From RDXT01 sp033765305 (GTDB lineage: Bacteria; Bacteroidota; Bacteroidia; J057), in contig JANRID010000035.1 in the NCBI GenBank assembly GCA_033765305.1, positions 1 through 40,256 of the forward strand: a DNA stretch of 40,256 nt, read 5' to 3'. A program made the translations under genes and the position numbers. Below are positions 25,960-38,072 of the stretch, in pieces. Positions within the stretch are counted from its first letter, which is position 1, and every line of letters starts with the position of its first letter. Under the pieces are notes generated by a model. It saw only the letters and a list, made by a program, of their open reading frames with translations, was not told where the DNA came from and searched no databases.

Positions 25960-27921
25960 TCAGCGGTATTTGTCGAAGCGGGAGCTTTCGCGCATCACCG
26001 TGAAGGCCGGGCTGCTGAAAATGAGCGTCTTGTACGCCGGATTCAGGGCCACTGCCTTGTCCAGGTATTCGATGGTCTTGAGCGTGAGGCCCTTCCAGGC
26101 AGCGATCGCCGCGAGGTTGAAGTAGGCTTCGGCCAGTTCGGGCTGCTTCGCGACGGCGGCTTCAAAGTCGGCCTGCGCCTCGGTGAAGCGGTGCGCCTTC
26201 ACGCGGGCTGCGCCGCGGTTGTTGAGCTGGGCTCCGGTCTGGGCATTGCCCTCGAAAAGCTGCTGATATTCAGCCAGTGCGCCGCTCGTGTAGCCGATCT
26301 TGTCCATCAGCAGGGCCCGGTTGAAGAAGAGCACGCGGTCGGCGGGGTTCTTCTGGGTCAGGTCGGTGAATTCGCGGTACAGCTGCTTTTTCTGCTCCAG
26401 CTCCATCGCGTCGGCGAAGAGCATTTTATACCCCTGCACGGCGAGGCTGTACTGGGCGGAATTGTTGTCGCGGAAGCGGCCGGCTTTTTCGAGGTCTTCG
26501 ATGGCCTTCTGGTACTGCTTGTCGGCAGCGTAATAGGAAGCGCGCAGCGCGTAGAGGTTCGGATTGGCCTTTTTGGTGAGGATATCGTCGATCGTGGCGA
26601 GCTCCCTGGCGCTGTTCGTGCCGGGCTGGTAGGGCTTGGCGGTAATGACCGTTTTAGCTACTTCCTCCATCTGCATCGAGGCCACCGGCAGGCGGTCTGC
26701 ATAGCGTTCGAGCACGGGCAGCTTGCCCCGGTAGGCAAAATCCATCACCGCCGAGGTGCGGCGGATGCCGGTCATGACCTCGCTCATGATGGTGTTCCAC
26801 ACCGGCAGGGCCTTCATTTTGGCCTCTTTCTGGTCGGCAGTCAGGGCAGGATCTTCGATGATGAGGATCACCTGCGCCTTCTGCTCGCTGGTGAGGGTGG
26901 AGGCGAGCACCAGCAGCTTCATCCGCTCGAAGTCTTCGCCTTTGCCTTCCGAGGTGATGGCGAGGCCGTCGAGGTTGCCGTTGAGGATGCGCAGGCCGTC
27001 GCGCACGGCCTGCGCGCGGTCATTGGAGAGCTTGAGGTTCAGGGCTTCACGGCCTTCGGGCGAGGCGTAGCCGGAGAGCGCCAGGCCGGAGATGCCGTAG
27101 CTCATGCCCTTGTATTTCTCCACATAGCTCTGGATGACCTGGGTGGAAAATGCGGAATCGTCGGCGGTGTTGAAGGATCCTTTGCGGAACATCACCTCGA
27201 TGGTGCCGGTAAATCCGGCATATGCGTAGGATTCCGGCTTGAGATCCAGCTTGGGCAGATCGACGACCGTCTGCAGGGCTACCGGCTCCCAGGGCTTGGC
27301 GGTGCAGCAGGCGGGCTGCGCCGTGCCGATGGGCGTCGCGTCCGTCTGGCAAAAGTATTCCTTCAGCACGCCGTTCTTGTCGTATTTGGCAATGGCAAAG
27401 GCGAGCGTAAGCTGCTTGCCTTCGGCTTTTTTGCCGGAGACGGGCACTTTGTAGAGGAAAAACGGCTTGCGGTTGGCGCGGTAGTAGGCATCGTTGACCA
27501 CGAGGGTGCCCAGCGTATTGCTGGTTTCGGGGTCGATGTCGCGCAGCGCCTCCGGATTGGTATAGCCGGCGATGACATGCAGCGCCACGCCCTGGCCAAG
27601 CAGCTGGCCATAGGGAAGGTCCTGAGCCAGGCGGAAATAGAGCGTATCGCCCCGCAGCTCGAACTGGCCGGGCTCGAGGTAGTAATAGGTAAAGTCGCTG
27701 TTGTCGTACTCGCTGATTTTCACCCGGTTAGGGTCGTTGTTGGCGGCAATCAGCTTGTTGAGCGCTGCGGTGACACCCTCGCAGGTATTCACATATTTGA
27801 CGCCCTCATACTTGACCTTGTTGATATACCCATCGGGTTTGCAGGACGAAATCAGCAGGGCGAGCGCTGAAATACCCGGGATTATCAATGAACGAAGAGC
27901 AGGACGGTGTTTGAAAAACAT
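25960..27921 (-). CDS. OmpA/TPR lipoprotein of unknown function
   Basis: This 653-residue protein has a lipoprotein signal (LISSC, Cys27). The N-terminal ~210 residues form an uncharacterised beta-rich region that ends in a cysteine pair (ACCTAKPW). A domain follows with LALSGYASPEGREALNLKLSNDRAQAV (~295-325), the central element of OmpA-like peptidoglycan-binding domains, here split by a helical insert. The last ~200 residues are TPR repeats (NLYALRASYYAADKQYQKAIEDLEKA, GAQLNNRGAARVKAHRFTEAQADFEAA, AEAYFNLAAIAAWKG). It is likely attached to the outer membrane facing the periplasm, as an envelope scaffold. A related layout is common in Bacteroidota and has no assigned role. It is a single gene, divergent from the aminotransferase; the gap carries TAATTTGC on its strand. 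Confidence 0.82.
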   Translation of the reverse strand: MFFKHRPALRSLIIPGISALALLISSCKPDGYINKVKYEGVKYVNTCEGVTAALNKLIAANNDPNRVKISEYDNSDFTYYYLEPGQFELRGDTLYFRLAQDLPYGQLLGQGVALHVIAGYTNPEALRDIDPETSNTLGTLVVNDAYYRANRKPFFLYKVPVSGKKAEGKQLTLAFAIAKYDKNGVLKEYFCQTDATPIGTAQPACCTAKPWEPVALQTVVDLPKLDLKPESYAYAGFTGTIEVMFRKGSFNTADDSAFSTQVIQSYVEKYKGMSYGISGLALSGYASPEGREALNLKLSNDRAQAVRDGLRILNGNLDGLAITSEGKGEDFERMKLLVLASTLTSEQKAQVILIIEDPALTADQKEAKMKALPVWNTIMSEVMTGIRRTSAVMDFAYRGKLPVLERYADRLPVASMQMEEVAKTVITAKPYQPGTNSARELATIDDILTKKANPNLYALRASYYAADKQYQKAIEDLEKAGRFRDNNSAQYSLAVQGYKMLFADAMELEQKKQLYREFTDLTQKNPADRVLFFNRALLMDKIGYTSGALAEYQQLFEGNAQTGAQLNNRGAARVKAHRFTEAQADFEAAVAKQPELAEAYFNLAAIAAWKGLTLKTIEYLDKAVALNPAYKTLIFSSPAFTVMRESSRFDKYR

Positions 27922-28096
27922 GCGGCAATCATTAAGGGTGTTGCAGGTTCATCCCGCTAAAAAAGCAAAGAAAAGTGCAAATTACAACCGGTAAAACAAC
28001 AGGAGGAGCCGGAACACAGCCCAAGCCCGCTGTATGACGGACAGAATAGGCTCCGGGCTGCATGCAGGCCGGCTTTTCCCGATGAAATGAATCCCG

Positions 28097-29263
28097 ATGC
28101 AATACCCGCCTTCCAAGCTGCCGGGCACCGGCACGAGCATTTTTACCGTGATGTCGGCCCTGGCGCAGGCGCACGGCGCCGTCAATCTTTCGCAGGGCTT
28201 CCCCGACTTTTCCTGCGACGCCCGCCTGAGCGGGCTGGCGGCAGCGGCGATGCAGGCAGGCCATCACCAGTATGCGCCCATGCCCGGCCTGCCGGCCCTG
28301 CGCGGGCAGGTGGCTGCGCGCGTGCTCGCGCGCTACGGCGCAGATTTCGATCCCGGCACGGAGATCACCATCACCAGCGGCGCCACCGAGGCGCTGCTGT
28401 GCGCCTGCGCCGCCTTCGTGCACCCCGGCGACGAGGTGCTCATCTTTGAGCCGGCCTATGATGCCTACGCGCCGCTCATCCGCCTGCAGGGCGGCATTCC
28501 GGTCCCCATCCAGCTGACCTTCCCCGCGTACCGCATCCCCTGGGATGCCGTGCACGCCGCGGTCGGACCCCGCACCCGCGCCCTGCTGCTCAATTCGCCC
28601 CACAACCCCACCGGCGCCTTGCTCGCCCCCGCCGATCTGGCCATGCTCCGCAGCCTGGCCGCGCAGCACCCGCAGCTGCTCTTCTTCAGCGACGAGGTGT
28701 ACGAATACCTGACCTTTGACGGCAGGCCTCACCTGAGCCTCTGCGCAGACGCCGTCCTGCGCCCGCGCAGCGTGGTGATCTCCTCCTTCGGCAAATCGCT
28801 CCACATCACCGGCTGGAAGGTGGGCTACTGCCTCGCGCCGCCGGCGCTGACGGACGAGATCCGGCGGGTGCACCAGTTTACGGTCTTCTCGACGGCCACG
28901 CCGTTTCAGCATGCCATCGCTGCATATCTGGAGCGCTATCCGGAGGAACTCGACACGCTCGGCAGCTGGTACGAGCAGAAGCGCAACCGCTTTCTGGAGC
29001 TCATCGGCGGCTCGGGGCTGGAGCCCCTGCCCTGCGAAGGCGCCTATTTCCAGCTGCTGCGCTACGACGGACTGAGCAGCCTGCCGGATACCGAGCTGGT
29101 GCAGCGCCTCACCGTGGAGGCCGGGGTCGCCTGCATTCCCGTATCGGCCTTTTATGCGGAGGCGCCGGAGCACCGGATCATCCGCTGCTGCTTCGCCAAG
29201 CGCGACGAAACCCTGGCCGAAGGCGCCGCCCGCCTCAGGGCCTGGTTCCGCCGCAACCATTGA
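28097..29263 (+). CDS. Methionine aminotransferase-like PLP enzyme (class I/II)
   Basis: This 388-residue cytoplasmic aminotransferase begins IFTVMSALAQAHGAVNLSQGFPDF, the signature of the YbdL / kynurenine aminotransferase group. Other motifs are HQYAPMPGLPALR, ITSGATEALL, LLNSPHNPTGALL, FSDEVYEYLTFDG and the PLP lysine in SSFGKSLHITGWKVGY. YbdL prefers methionine, histidine and phenylalanine with a 2-oxo acid acceptor. Prokaryotic members are usually annotated methionine aminotransferase and may serve methionine salvage. The carboxylate-binding arginine is in HRIIRCCFAK near the C-terminus. It precedes the fatty acyl-AMP ligase by 116 nt on the same strand; co-transcription is possible but no link in function is evident. 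Confidence 0.9.
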   Translation: MQYPPSKLPGTGTSIFTVMSALAQAHGAVNLSQGFPDFSCDARLSGLAAAAMQAGHHQYAPMPGLPALRGQVAARVLARYGADFDPGTEITITSGATEALLCACAAFVHPGDEVLIFEPAYDAYAPLIRLQGGIPVPIQLTFPAYRIPWDAVHAAVGPRTRALLLNSPHNPTGALLAPADLAMLRSLAAQHPQLLFFSDEVYEYLTFDGRPHLSLCADAVLRPRSVVISSFGKSLHITGWKVGYCLAPPALTDEIRRVHQFTVFSTATPFQHAIAAYLERYPEELDTLGSWYEQKRNRFLELIGGSGLEPLPCEGAYFQLLRYDGLSSLPDTELVQRLTVEAGVACIPVSAFYAEAPEHRIIRCCFAKRDETLAEGAARLRAWFRRNH

Positions 29264-29379
29264 CGCGCCATCCTGGCAGGATATGCGCAAATTCCATCCA
29301 TTGAGCAGCGGCGCAGCCGAGGACTGCAAAATACCTGGTATGTTGCACGGTGAAAATCAAGCTGTAACTGAGTATCCGC

Positions 29380-31146
29380 ATGCAACAGCCGCAACCGACC
29401 GCGATGGGGATCGACCTGCATACTGAACAGACCCTCGTGGAAATGCTCATGAACCGGTCCGCCCTCATGGGCGACAAGCTGGCGCTGGCTTTCTTCTCCA
29501 ACGGTGAAACCCTCGATCAGTCGCTGAGCTACCGGCAGCTAGACCAGCGGGCCCGCGCCATTGCGGTGAGCCTGATGGACCGGGGTCTGCACGGCAGGCG
29601 GGTGCTGCTGCTCTACCCCTCCGGACTGGAGTACCTCGCTGCATTTTTCGGCTGTCTGTATGCCGGCGTCGTGGCAGTGCCGGTGTATCCGCCCCAGATG
29701 GGCAAGCAGATGCTGCGGATTCAGGCCATTATTCAGGACAGCCAGTCGGAGCTGTTCCTCACCGACCGCAGAATTTACGACAACCTCGTGCAGAACCTGC
29801 CGGAATTCATGGCTGCAACCGCCGGCAAGTGGATGTTTACGGAAGATACAGATCCCGGTCAGGCCGGCCTCTGGCAGATGCCGGGCCTGAGCGGCGATTC
29901 GCTGGCATTCCTTCAATATACTTCCGGCTCCACCGGCCTGCCGAAAGGCGTCATGGTGAGCCACGGCAACCTGCTCAACAACGAGCGGATCGTACGGGTC
30001 GCATACAGCCACGACGAGCACTCCGATTTCGCCGGATGGCTCCCGCTCTACCACGACATGGGCCTGATCGGCAATGTGCTCCAGCCGCTCTTCCTGGGCA
30101 GCACGAGCTACCTGTTTTCGCCGATGTCCTTCATTCAGAAGCCGGTACGCTGGCTGCAGCTGATTTCCCGCTACCGTGCGCATACCAGCGGCGCCCCCAA
30201 CTTTGCCTACGACCTCTGCGTGCAGAAAGTGAGCGAAGCGGAGAAGGCCACCCTGGACCTCAGTTCGTGGAAAGTGGCCTACAACGGCGCCGAGCCCGTG
30301 CGCGCGCATACGCTGCGCAACTTCGCCGCCGCATTTGCCAGCTGCGGATTCCAGCCGCAGCAGCTTTTCCCGTGCTACGGCATGGCCGAGGCTACCCTCT
30401 TCGTGGCCGGCGGCCCCAAAGGCCGCGATCTGGTCATCACCCCGGTGAACCGCGAGGCGCTGCAGCAGGACCAGATCGTATTCGAGCCCGAAGGCTCGCC
30501 CGATGCGCAGGAGCTGGTGGGCTGCGGCCCGGTCTGGGGCGATCACCGCGTGCGCATCGTCAACCCGGAGACCTTCGAAGCACTGCCCGATGCTGTGGTA
30601 GGGGAAATCTGGCTCCAGGGGCCCAGCGTGTGCCAGGGGTACTGGAACCGCCCCGAGCTGAGCGACGAGACCTTCCGCGCCCGCCTGGCCGGCGAGGACG
30701 AAGGCCCCTTCCTCCGCACCGGCGACCTCGGTTTCCTGCGCGCGGGCGAGCTGTATATCACCGGACGCCTCAAGGATCTCATCATCATCCGCGGCCGCAA
30801 CCACTATCCCCAGGACATCGAGCTGACGGTGGCGCAGAGCCATCCGGTGCTGCATGCAGGTTCGGGAGCGGCATTTCCGCTGGATGTGGACGGCGAAGAG
30901 CGGCTGGTGGTGATCCAGGAAATCGATCCGGGGCTGTTCCGGACCGCAGATCCGGAGGAGATCTTCATGGCCGTGCGCAAAGCCGTGACCCTGGGCCACG
31001 AGCTGCAGCTCCACGAAATTGTGCTCGTCAAGCGCCGCACGGTGCCCAAAACCTCGAGCGGCAAGATCCAGCGCCGGGCCAGCAAGCAGCAGTACCTCGA
31101 CGGCGAACTCCAGACGGAAGCAAGCTGGAAGGCGCAGCCTGCCTGA
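29380..31146 (+). CDS. Stand-alone fatty acyl-AMP ligase (FAAL)
   Basis: This 588-residue adenylate-forming enzyme activates a fatty acid as acyl-AMP. Core motifs are LQYTSGSTGLPKGVMVSHGN (A3, near 180), GWLPLYHDMGLIGNVLQPLF (typical of FAALs), the SGAPNFAYDLC segment, PCYGMAEATLFV (A5), RTGDLGFL, GRLKDLIIIRGRNHYPQDIE and the C-terminal PKTSSGKIQRRASKQ with the catalytic lysine. The HDMGLIG and NHYPQDIE strings favour FAAL over acyl-CoA ligase. FAALs normally load an acyl carrier protein of a PKS or NRPS, yet no carrier protein, PKS or NRPS is seen in the window, so the acceptor must be elsewhere. The ATG at 29380 is followed by plausible N-terminal sequence. Confidence 0.92.
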   Translation: MQQPQPTAMGIDLHTEQTLVEMLMNRSALMGDKLALAFFSNGETLDQSLSYRQLDQRARAIAVSLMDRGLHGRRVLLLYPSGLEYLAAFFGCLYAGVVAVPVYPPQMGKQMLRIQAIIQDSQSELFLTDRRIYDNLVQNLPEFMAATAGKWMFTEDTDPGQAGLWQMPGLSGDSLAFLQYTSGSTGLPKGVMVSHGNLLNNERIVRVAYSHDEHSDFAGWLPLYHDMGLIGNVLQPLFLGSTSYLFSPMSFIQKPVRWLQLISRYRAHTSGAPNFAYDLCVQKVSEAEKATLDLSSWKVAYNGAEPVRAHTLRNFAAAFASCGFQPQQLFPCYGMAEATLFVAGGPKGRDLVITPVNREALQQDQIVFEPEGSPDAQELVGCGPVWGDHRVRIVNPETFEALPDAVVGEIWLQGPSVCQGYWNRPELSDETFRARLAGEDEGPFLRTGDLGFLRAGELYITGRLKDLIIIRGRNHYPQDIELTVAQSHPVLHAGSGAAFPLDVDGEERLVVIQEIDPGLFRTADPEEIFMAVRKAVTLGHELQLHEIVLVKRRTVPKTSSGKIQRRASKQQYLDGELQTEASWKAQPA

Positions 31147-31197
31147 CAGTTTGCAGGTCCGGATATTCCGGCATGGGGATATGACAGGCAAATTCGC

Positions 31198-31205
31198 TAA
31201 CTTGC
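31198..31205 (+). promoter_or_regulatory. Promoter-like TAACTTGC
   Basis: This variant of the -7 motif lies in the gap after the FAAL gene and ends 33 nt before the ATG at 31239, so the TerB-LETM1 gene may have its own promoter. Confidence 0.35.
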
Positions 31206-31208
31206 CCC

Positions 31209-31229
31209 GGCCCGGACAGATGCCGGGCC
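31209..31229 (+). promoter_or_regulatory. Leader hairpin just before the TerB-LETM1 start
   Basis: A perfect 7-bp stem of G and C only (GGCCCGG / CCGGGCC, 7-nt loop) ends 9 nt before the ATG at 31239. It lies between the promoter-like TAACTTGC and the start codon. With no T-run it is not a terminator and could limit translation initiation. Confidence 0.4.
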
Positions 31230-31238
31230 CCATACACC

Positions 31239-32566
31239 ATGAATCCGGGGGAGAAAGGCTGGCTCAAGGCATACCTGAACTTCCGCAAGCGCCGCTGGCG
31301 CTCGGAGCCATCGGTCATCGAGCGTGCGCTCGATGAGGCCCCGGATGTGGAGCGCTACCTGTACCGCCTGGTGCAGCCTACCGGCCTGATGTACGGCTAT
31401 GCCATCTGCTTCATCGAGGCGGCTCCTCCGGCTGCCGCCGACTGGACGGAGCGCGAGCGGCTCAAGGTGCTGCTGGCAGAGTGCTACCTGGCCCTGGGAT
31501 TCTACTTCCGCGATCCCCGCAGCGGCGACCGCAACCGCAGCATCCAGCAGGCCCTCGGCGACATCCGGGACTTTTATGTGGTCAACTCGGCGCTCTTCCG
31601 CTCGCGGCCCGAACAGATCTTCGGGCGCCGCAGCCAGCCGCTCGAACAGATCGAATACGTGCTGGACCGCCGCATCGTGATCCAGTACGACTGGAGCAAC
31701 TTCTGGTCGAGCTTTCTCCAGAACAGCTTTCTGCTCTTCGACCTGATTCAGTTTGCAGACTGGATGCAGAATCCGCCCGCTTCCCGGCCGGAGAATCCGC
31801 ATCCGCGCGAGGCACTGATGATCGAAATCCTCCGCGTGATCGCCGCCGCCGCGCATGCGGACGGCAAGGTGACAAAGGAGGAAAAAGAACTGTTCAACTA
31901 CTTCCTCCAGTCGGCCAACCTGCCTCCGGGCCAGAAACGCCAGGCCGCTGCCTTCCTCAGCAAGGGCGTCCGCCCCGAAACCCTGCGCCCCGAAGCCGCC
32001 AGCTCCTGGATTCTGAAAAAATATTTCCTCGAACTGGCTATCCTGACCACCGGCGCCAAGCGCGCCATTACAGACGAAGAGCGCGACTTTCTCCAGTCGC
32101 TGGCTGCTCACCTCGGCCTGCCGCAGGAGGAGCTGCTCGCCAGCATGGACGCCGTGCTCGATTTTGTGCAGCAATACTGGCAAAAGGTCCATTACCTCCA
32201 GGAAAAGCAGAACTACCTCGTCGTCAGCGAGCGGCTGATCCGCCGCCTGCGCATCCTGGTGCGGAAAAATCAGCGCATGATTGCCCAGGAGATCGAGGAA
32301 AGCAAGGAACTGGTCTTTCTCCTGCGTAAATCTGCGGCACAGGAGCTGACGCCCGTGGAAAAAGAGAAGGTCCGCGAGCAATTGCTCGATATTCTGCGCA
32401 GCATCCCCGCCATTACCGTGTTCATGCTGCCGTTCGGATCCATTACCCTGCCGATTCTGCTCCGGATTATTCCCAAATATATCCTCTATCCCAGCTCCTT
32501 CCGGCAGCGCGACGTCGACGACGAGGACCCGGACGGGCCTGATTCCGCAACCCCGACTCCCGCATC

Positions 32567-32570
<4 letters not shown>
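31239..32570 (+). CDS. TerB-domain / LETM1-like fusion protein
   Basis: This 443-residue protein has no signal peptide. Residues 1-185 are unassigned. Residues ~190-310 look like a TerB (tellurite-resistance-like) helical bundle: EILRVIAAAAHADGKVTKEEKELF contains the conserved A-x-ADG-x-V-xx-EE, and a second ITDEERDFLQSLAAHLGL follows. Near the C-terminus (~355-425) is a LETM1-like segment: KELVFLLRKSAAQELTPVEK, then SIPAITVFMLPFGSITLPILLRIIPKYILYPSSFR, matching the LP-x-LP-x-xLPSTF core of LETM1. In mitochondria LETM1 affects cation exchange and ribosome binding; bacterial relatives have no settled role, though from memory one Flavobacteriia family is named LETM1-related biofilm-associated protein. 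Its stop overlaps the next kinase start (ATGA), so the two are translationally coupled. Confidence 0.8.
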
Positions 32571-35020
<2,450 letters not shown>

Positions 35021-35065
35021 ACCGCTTTTTCCTCGTCCGCCTGCCCGAACGTTCCGGATTGTTGA

Positions 35066-35073
35066 TATATTTG
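35066..35073 (+). promoter_or_regulatory. Bacteroidota -7 promoter motif TATATTTG
   Basis: This exact TAnnTTTG match ends 23 nt before the ATG at 35097. It lies inside the longer open frame that begins at 35007 within the kinase gene, so the shorter start is preferred. No clear -33 TTG is seen. Confidence 0.55.
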
Positions 35074-35096
35074 GGCATCAACTGCTGCTTCCCCCC

Positions 35097-36467
<1,371 letters not shown>

Positions 36468-36528
36468 ATCTGCGGCCCCCGTTCCCTGCCTGAACGGCTG
36501 TTTCTCAAATCGGGAATTTCCGAAGGCG

Positions 36529-36579
36529 TTGGCACGATTGTAATTAATTGGTAATCAATGAGTTAATTTTCCGTGCCAA
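36529..36579. promoter_or_regulatory. Inverted repeat TTGGCACG-N35-CGTGCCAA upstream of the sigma-54 promoter
   Basis: The arms at 36529-36536 and 36572-36579 are perfect 8-bp complements around an AT-rich core of 35 nt, unusual in this GC-rich genome. The core includes a smaller dyad ATTGGTAATCAAT. The right arm ends 2 nt before the -24 element. It is a candidate activator or DNA-bending site for the adjacent NtrC-type regulator. Confidence 0.55.
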
Positions 36580-36581
36580 AC

Positions 36582-36597
36582 TGGTATTTCCCTTGCA
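36582..36597 (+). promoter_or_regulatory. Sigma-54 promoter TGG-N10-TGC
   Basis: TGGTATTTCCCTTGCA matches the sigma-54 consensus (TGGCACGNNNNTTGCW) with -24 GG and -12 GC at the exact required spacing and a perfect TTGCA. The -24 box differs from TGGCAC at two positions. It lies 54 nt before the ATG at 36652 and directly after the gene for a sigma-54 activator. Confidence 0.75.
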
Positions 36598-36651
36598 TAT
36601 TCACCGTGTAACTGAATCATCCCATTTTTCAAGATAAACTGTTCAAACCGT

Positions 36652-37563
36652 ATGCAACGCATTCATCTTGTGCTCGTCGCCGCTTTCGCCCTCCTCACCA
36701 CGGTAGGTTGCAATCGCGAGAAAATGAAGCAGCTTGAACAGCAGAACCTGGAGCTTTCCTCCCAAAAGCGCGTCCAGGATTCGCTGATCAACGACTTCGT
36801 CACCACCTTCAATACCTTCGAGGAAAACCTCTCCACCATCAAGGAGAAAGAAGGGATTGTGAGCCTGACTTCCAGCGATCCGGAAATGGCTGAATCCAAG
36901 AAGGACGCCATCCTCCGCGACATCCAGGAAATCAACGCCCGTCTGGAGCAGAACCGCCAGATCATCGACGATCTGACCCGCCGCGCCCAGTCGGCTGAAG
37001 GCAAGACCACCGAACTGAACCGCCTCGTGGCCCGCCTGCGCAAGCAGCTCGAAGAGCGCGACGCCGAAATCGCCAGCCTCCGCGGCCAGCTCCAGACCAT
37101 GGGCTTCACCGTCGAAAGCCTTAACACGCGCCTCGACTCGCTCTCCCGCGTGACCGCCGACCTGTCCCGCACCACTGAAGCACAATCTGCTCAGATCCAG
37201 CAGCAAAGCGGCCAGATCCAGCAGCAGAGCCAGACCATCGCCCAGCAGGACGCCGACCTCAACTCCGCGTACTACGTGGTGGGCACCGTGAAGGACCTGA
37301 AGGCCGCAGGCGTGCTGAGCAGCGCCGGCGCATTCAAAGGCAAGACCGTCGGTGCCGACTTCGACGACAGCCAGTTCACCAAAATCGACCTGCGCAATGT
37401 CACCAGCATCCCCGTGGATGCCAAGAAGGTGGAGCTGAAAACCAGCCACCCCAGCGGCACCTACACGCTGATGGAGGAAGGCAAGATGGTGAAGAGCATC
37501 GAGATCACCGATCCTGCCCGCTTCTGGCGCAATTCGAAGTATCTCGTGGTGGTGCTGAACTAA
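36652..37563 (+). CDS. Coiled-coil lipoprotein of unknown function
   Basis: This 303-residue protein has a lipoprotein signal (TVGC, Cys20), then a long coiled coil (~24-190) rich in E, Q, K and R heptads (MKQLEQQNLELSSQKRVQDSL, LNRLVARLRKQLEERDAEIASLRGQL). Its end carries a short QQQSGQIQQQSQ repeat. A compact C-terminal beta-rich domain follows (~205-303; YYVVGTVKDLKAAGVL, DLRNVTSIPVDAKKVELKTSHPSGTY, ITDPARFWRNSKYLVVVL). Similar small coiled-coil lipoproteins are frequent in Bacteroidota without a proven role. It is probably anchored in the outer membrane and extends into the periplasm. The sigma-54 promoter in front and the strong terminator behind make it a single-gene unit, probably an output of the upstream phosphorelay. 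Confidence 0.85.
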   Translation: MQRIHLVLVAAFALLTTVGCNREKMKQLEQQNLELSSQKRVQDSLINDFVTTFNTFEENLSTIKEKEGIVSLTSSDPEMAESKKDAILRDIQEINARLEQNRQIIDDLTRRAQSAEGKTTELNRLVARLRKQLEERDAEIASLRGQLQTMGFTVESLNTRLDSLSRVTADLSRTTEAQSAQIQQQSGQIQQQSQTIAQQDADLNSAYYVVGTVKDLKAAGVLSSAGAFKGKTVGADFDDSQFTKIDLRNVTSIPVDAKKVELKTSHPSGTYTLMEEGKMVKSIEITDPARFWRNSKYLVVVLN

Positions 37564-37604
37564 GGCACCGGACACATCATCAGCCTTCAGGCGGCTGAAT
37601 ACAG

Positions 37605-37638
37605 GGGCGCTTCCGGGATTCCGGAAGCGCCCGTTTTT
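37605..37638 (+). terminator. Strong intrinsic terminator of the lipoprotein gene
   Basis: A perfect 12-bp stem (GGGCGCTTCCGG / CCGGAAGCGCCC) with a 4-nt loop is followed by G and five T residues, 41 nt past the stop, between convergent genes. Confidence 0.92.
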
Positions 37639-37642
37639 GTGC

Positions 37643-37963
37643 TCAGGCGCCGTCGCCGCGCACGCGGATTTCGAGCCCGTTGAGGGCCTGCGTCAGGCGG
37701 AGCTGGCAGGAGAGGCGGCTGCGCGAGGTGTAATTGGGCAGGGTATCGAGCATAAACGACTCGTCGCCCTCCGGCGGGTCGAGCTGGTTCTGGCCTTTGA
37801 GGACCTCGACATGGCAGGTGCCGCAGGCGGCCATGCCGCCGCAGATGGCCGGCACATCGAAATGCGCTTCCACCAGCGCTTCCATGAGGCTGGCGGTGGG
37901 GTTTTCTTCGACTTCCAGCACCCGCTGGGTGCCGTTGGTATCGGTGACGTGGAGTGTAAGCAT
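37643..37963 (-). CDS. 2Fe-2S ferredoxin (adrenodoxin type)
   Basis: The protein is 106 residues from ATG 37963. The iron-sulphur ligands are visible as CGGMAACGTC (C-x5-C-x2-C, near residues 40-49) and the fourth cysteine in RSRLSCQLRL, the plant/adrenodoxin beta-grasp pattern. ENPTASLMEALVEAHFDVPAICGG is the usual lead-in. It is a small cytoplasmic electron carrier; the adrenodoxin type often serves P450s or Fe-S cluster assembly, and no partner is adjacent. The open frame continues 55 codons upstream into the aminotransferase gene, but the family sequence starts at MLTLHVTD and a TACCTTTG promoter sits 29 nt before this ATG, so the short start is chosen. Confidence 0.92.
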   Translation of the reverse strand: MLTLHVTDTNGTQRVLEVEENPTASLMEALVEAHFDVPAICGGMAACGTCHVEVLKGQNQLDPPEGDESFMLDTLPNYTSRSRLSCQLRLTQALNGLEIRVRGDGA

Positions 37964-37992
37964 GAAGATGCGTTGAAGCTGAATATCCGGCG

Positions 37993-38000
37993 CAAAGGTA
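37993..38000 (-). promoter_or_regulatory. Bacteroidota -7 promoter motif TACCTTTG
   Basis: This exact minus-strand match ends 29 nt before the ferredoxin ATG (37963). It gives the ferredoxin its own promoter and decides the start. Confidence 0.6.
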
Positions 38001-38072
38001 CGCATCCTGCGGTACCGCACGCGCTGGGGAATGTAACCGCTGAAACGGGGCAGGTGTTTTGCCGGGCAGCGA

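Noticed and set aside
29336..29347. TGGTATGTTGCA before the FAAL gene, resembling a sigma-54 promoter
   Set aside because: The GG and GC elements are four bases too close. Sigma-54 promoters do not tolerate that spacing.
36529..36544. TTGGCACG at 36529 read as a sigma-54 -24 box
   Set aside because: At the correct distance the sequence is TAATT, without the invariant -12 GC. The reverse-strand copy also fails.
37176..37236. Repeated CAGATCCAGCAGCA-type sequence in the lipoprotein gene
   Set aside because: It is a short coding repeat (QIQQQSGQIQQQSQ) within a coiled coil, not a CRISPR or regulatory repeat.
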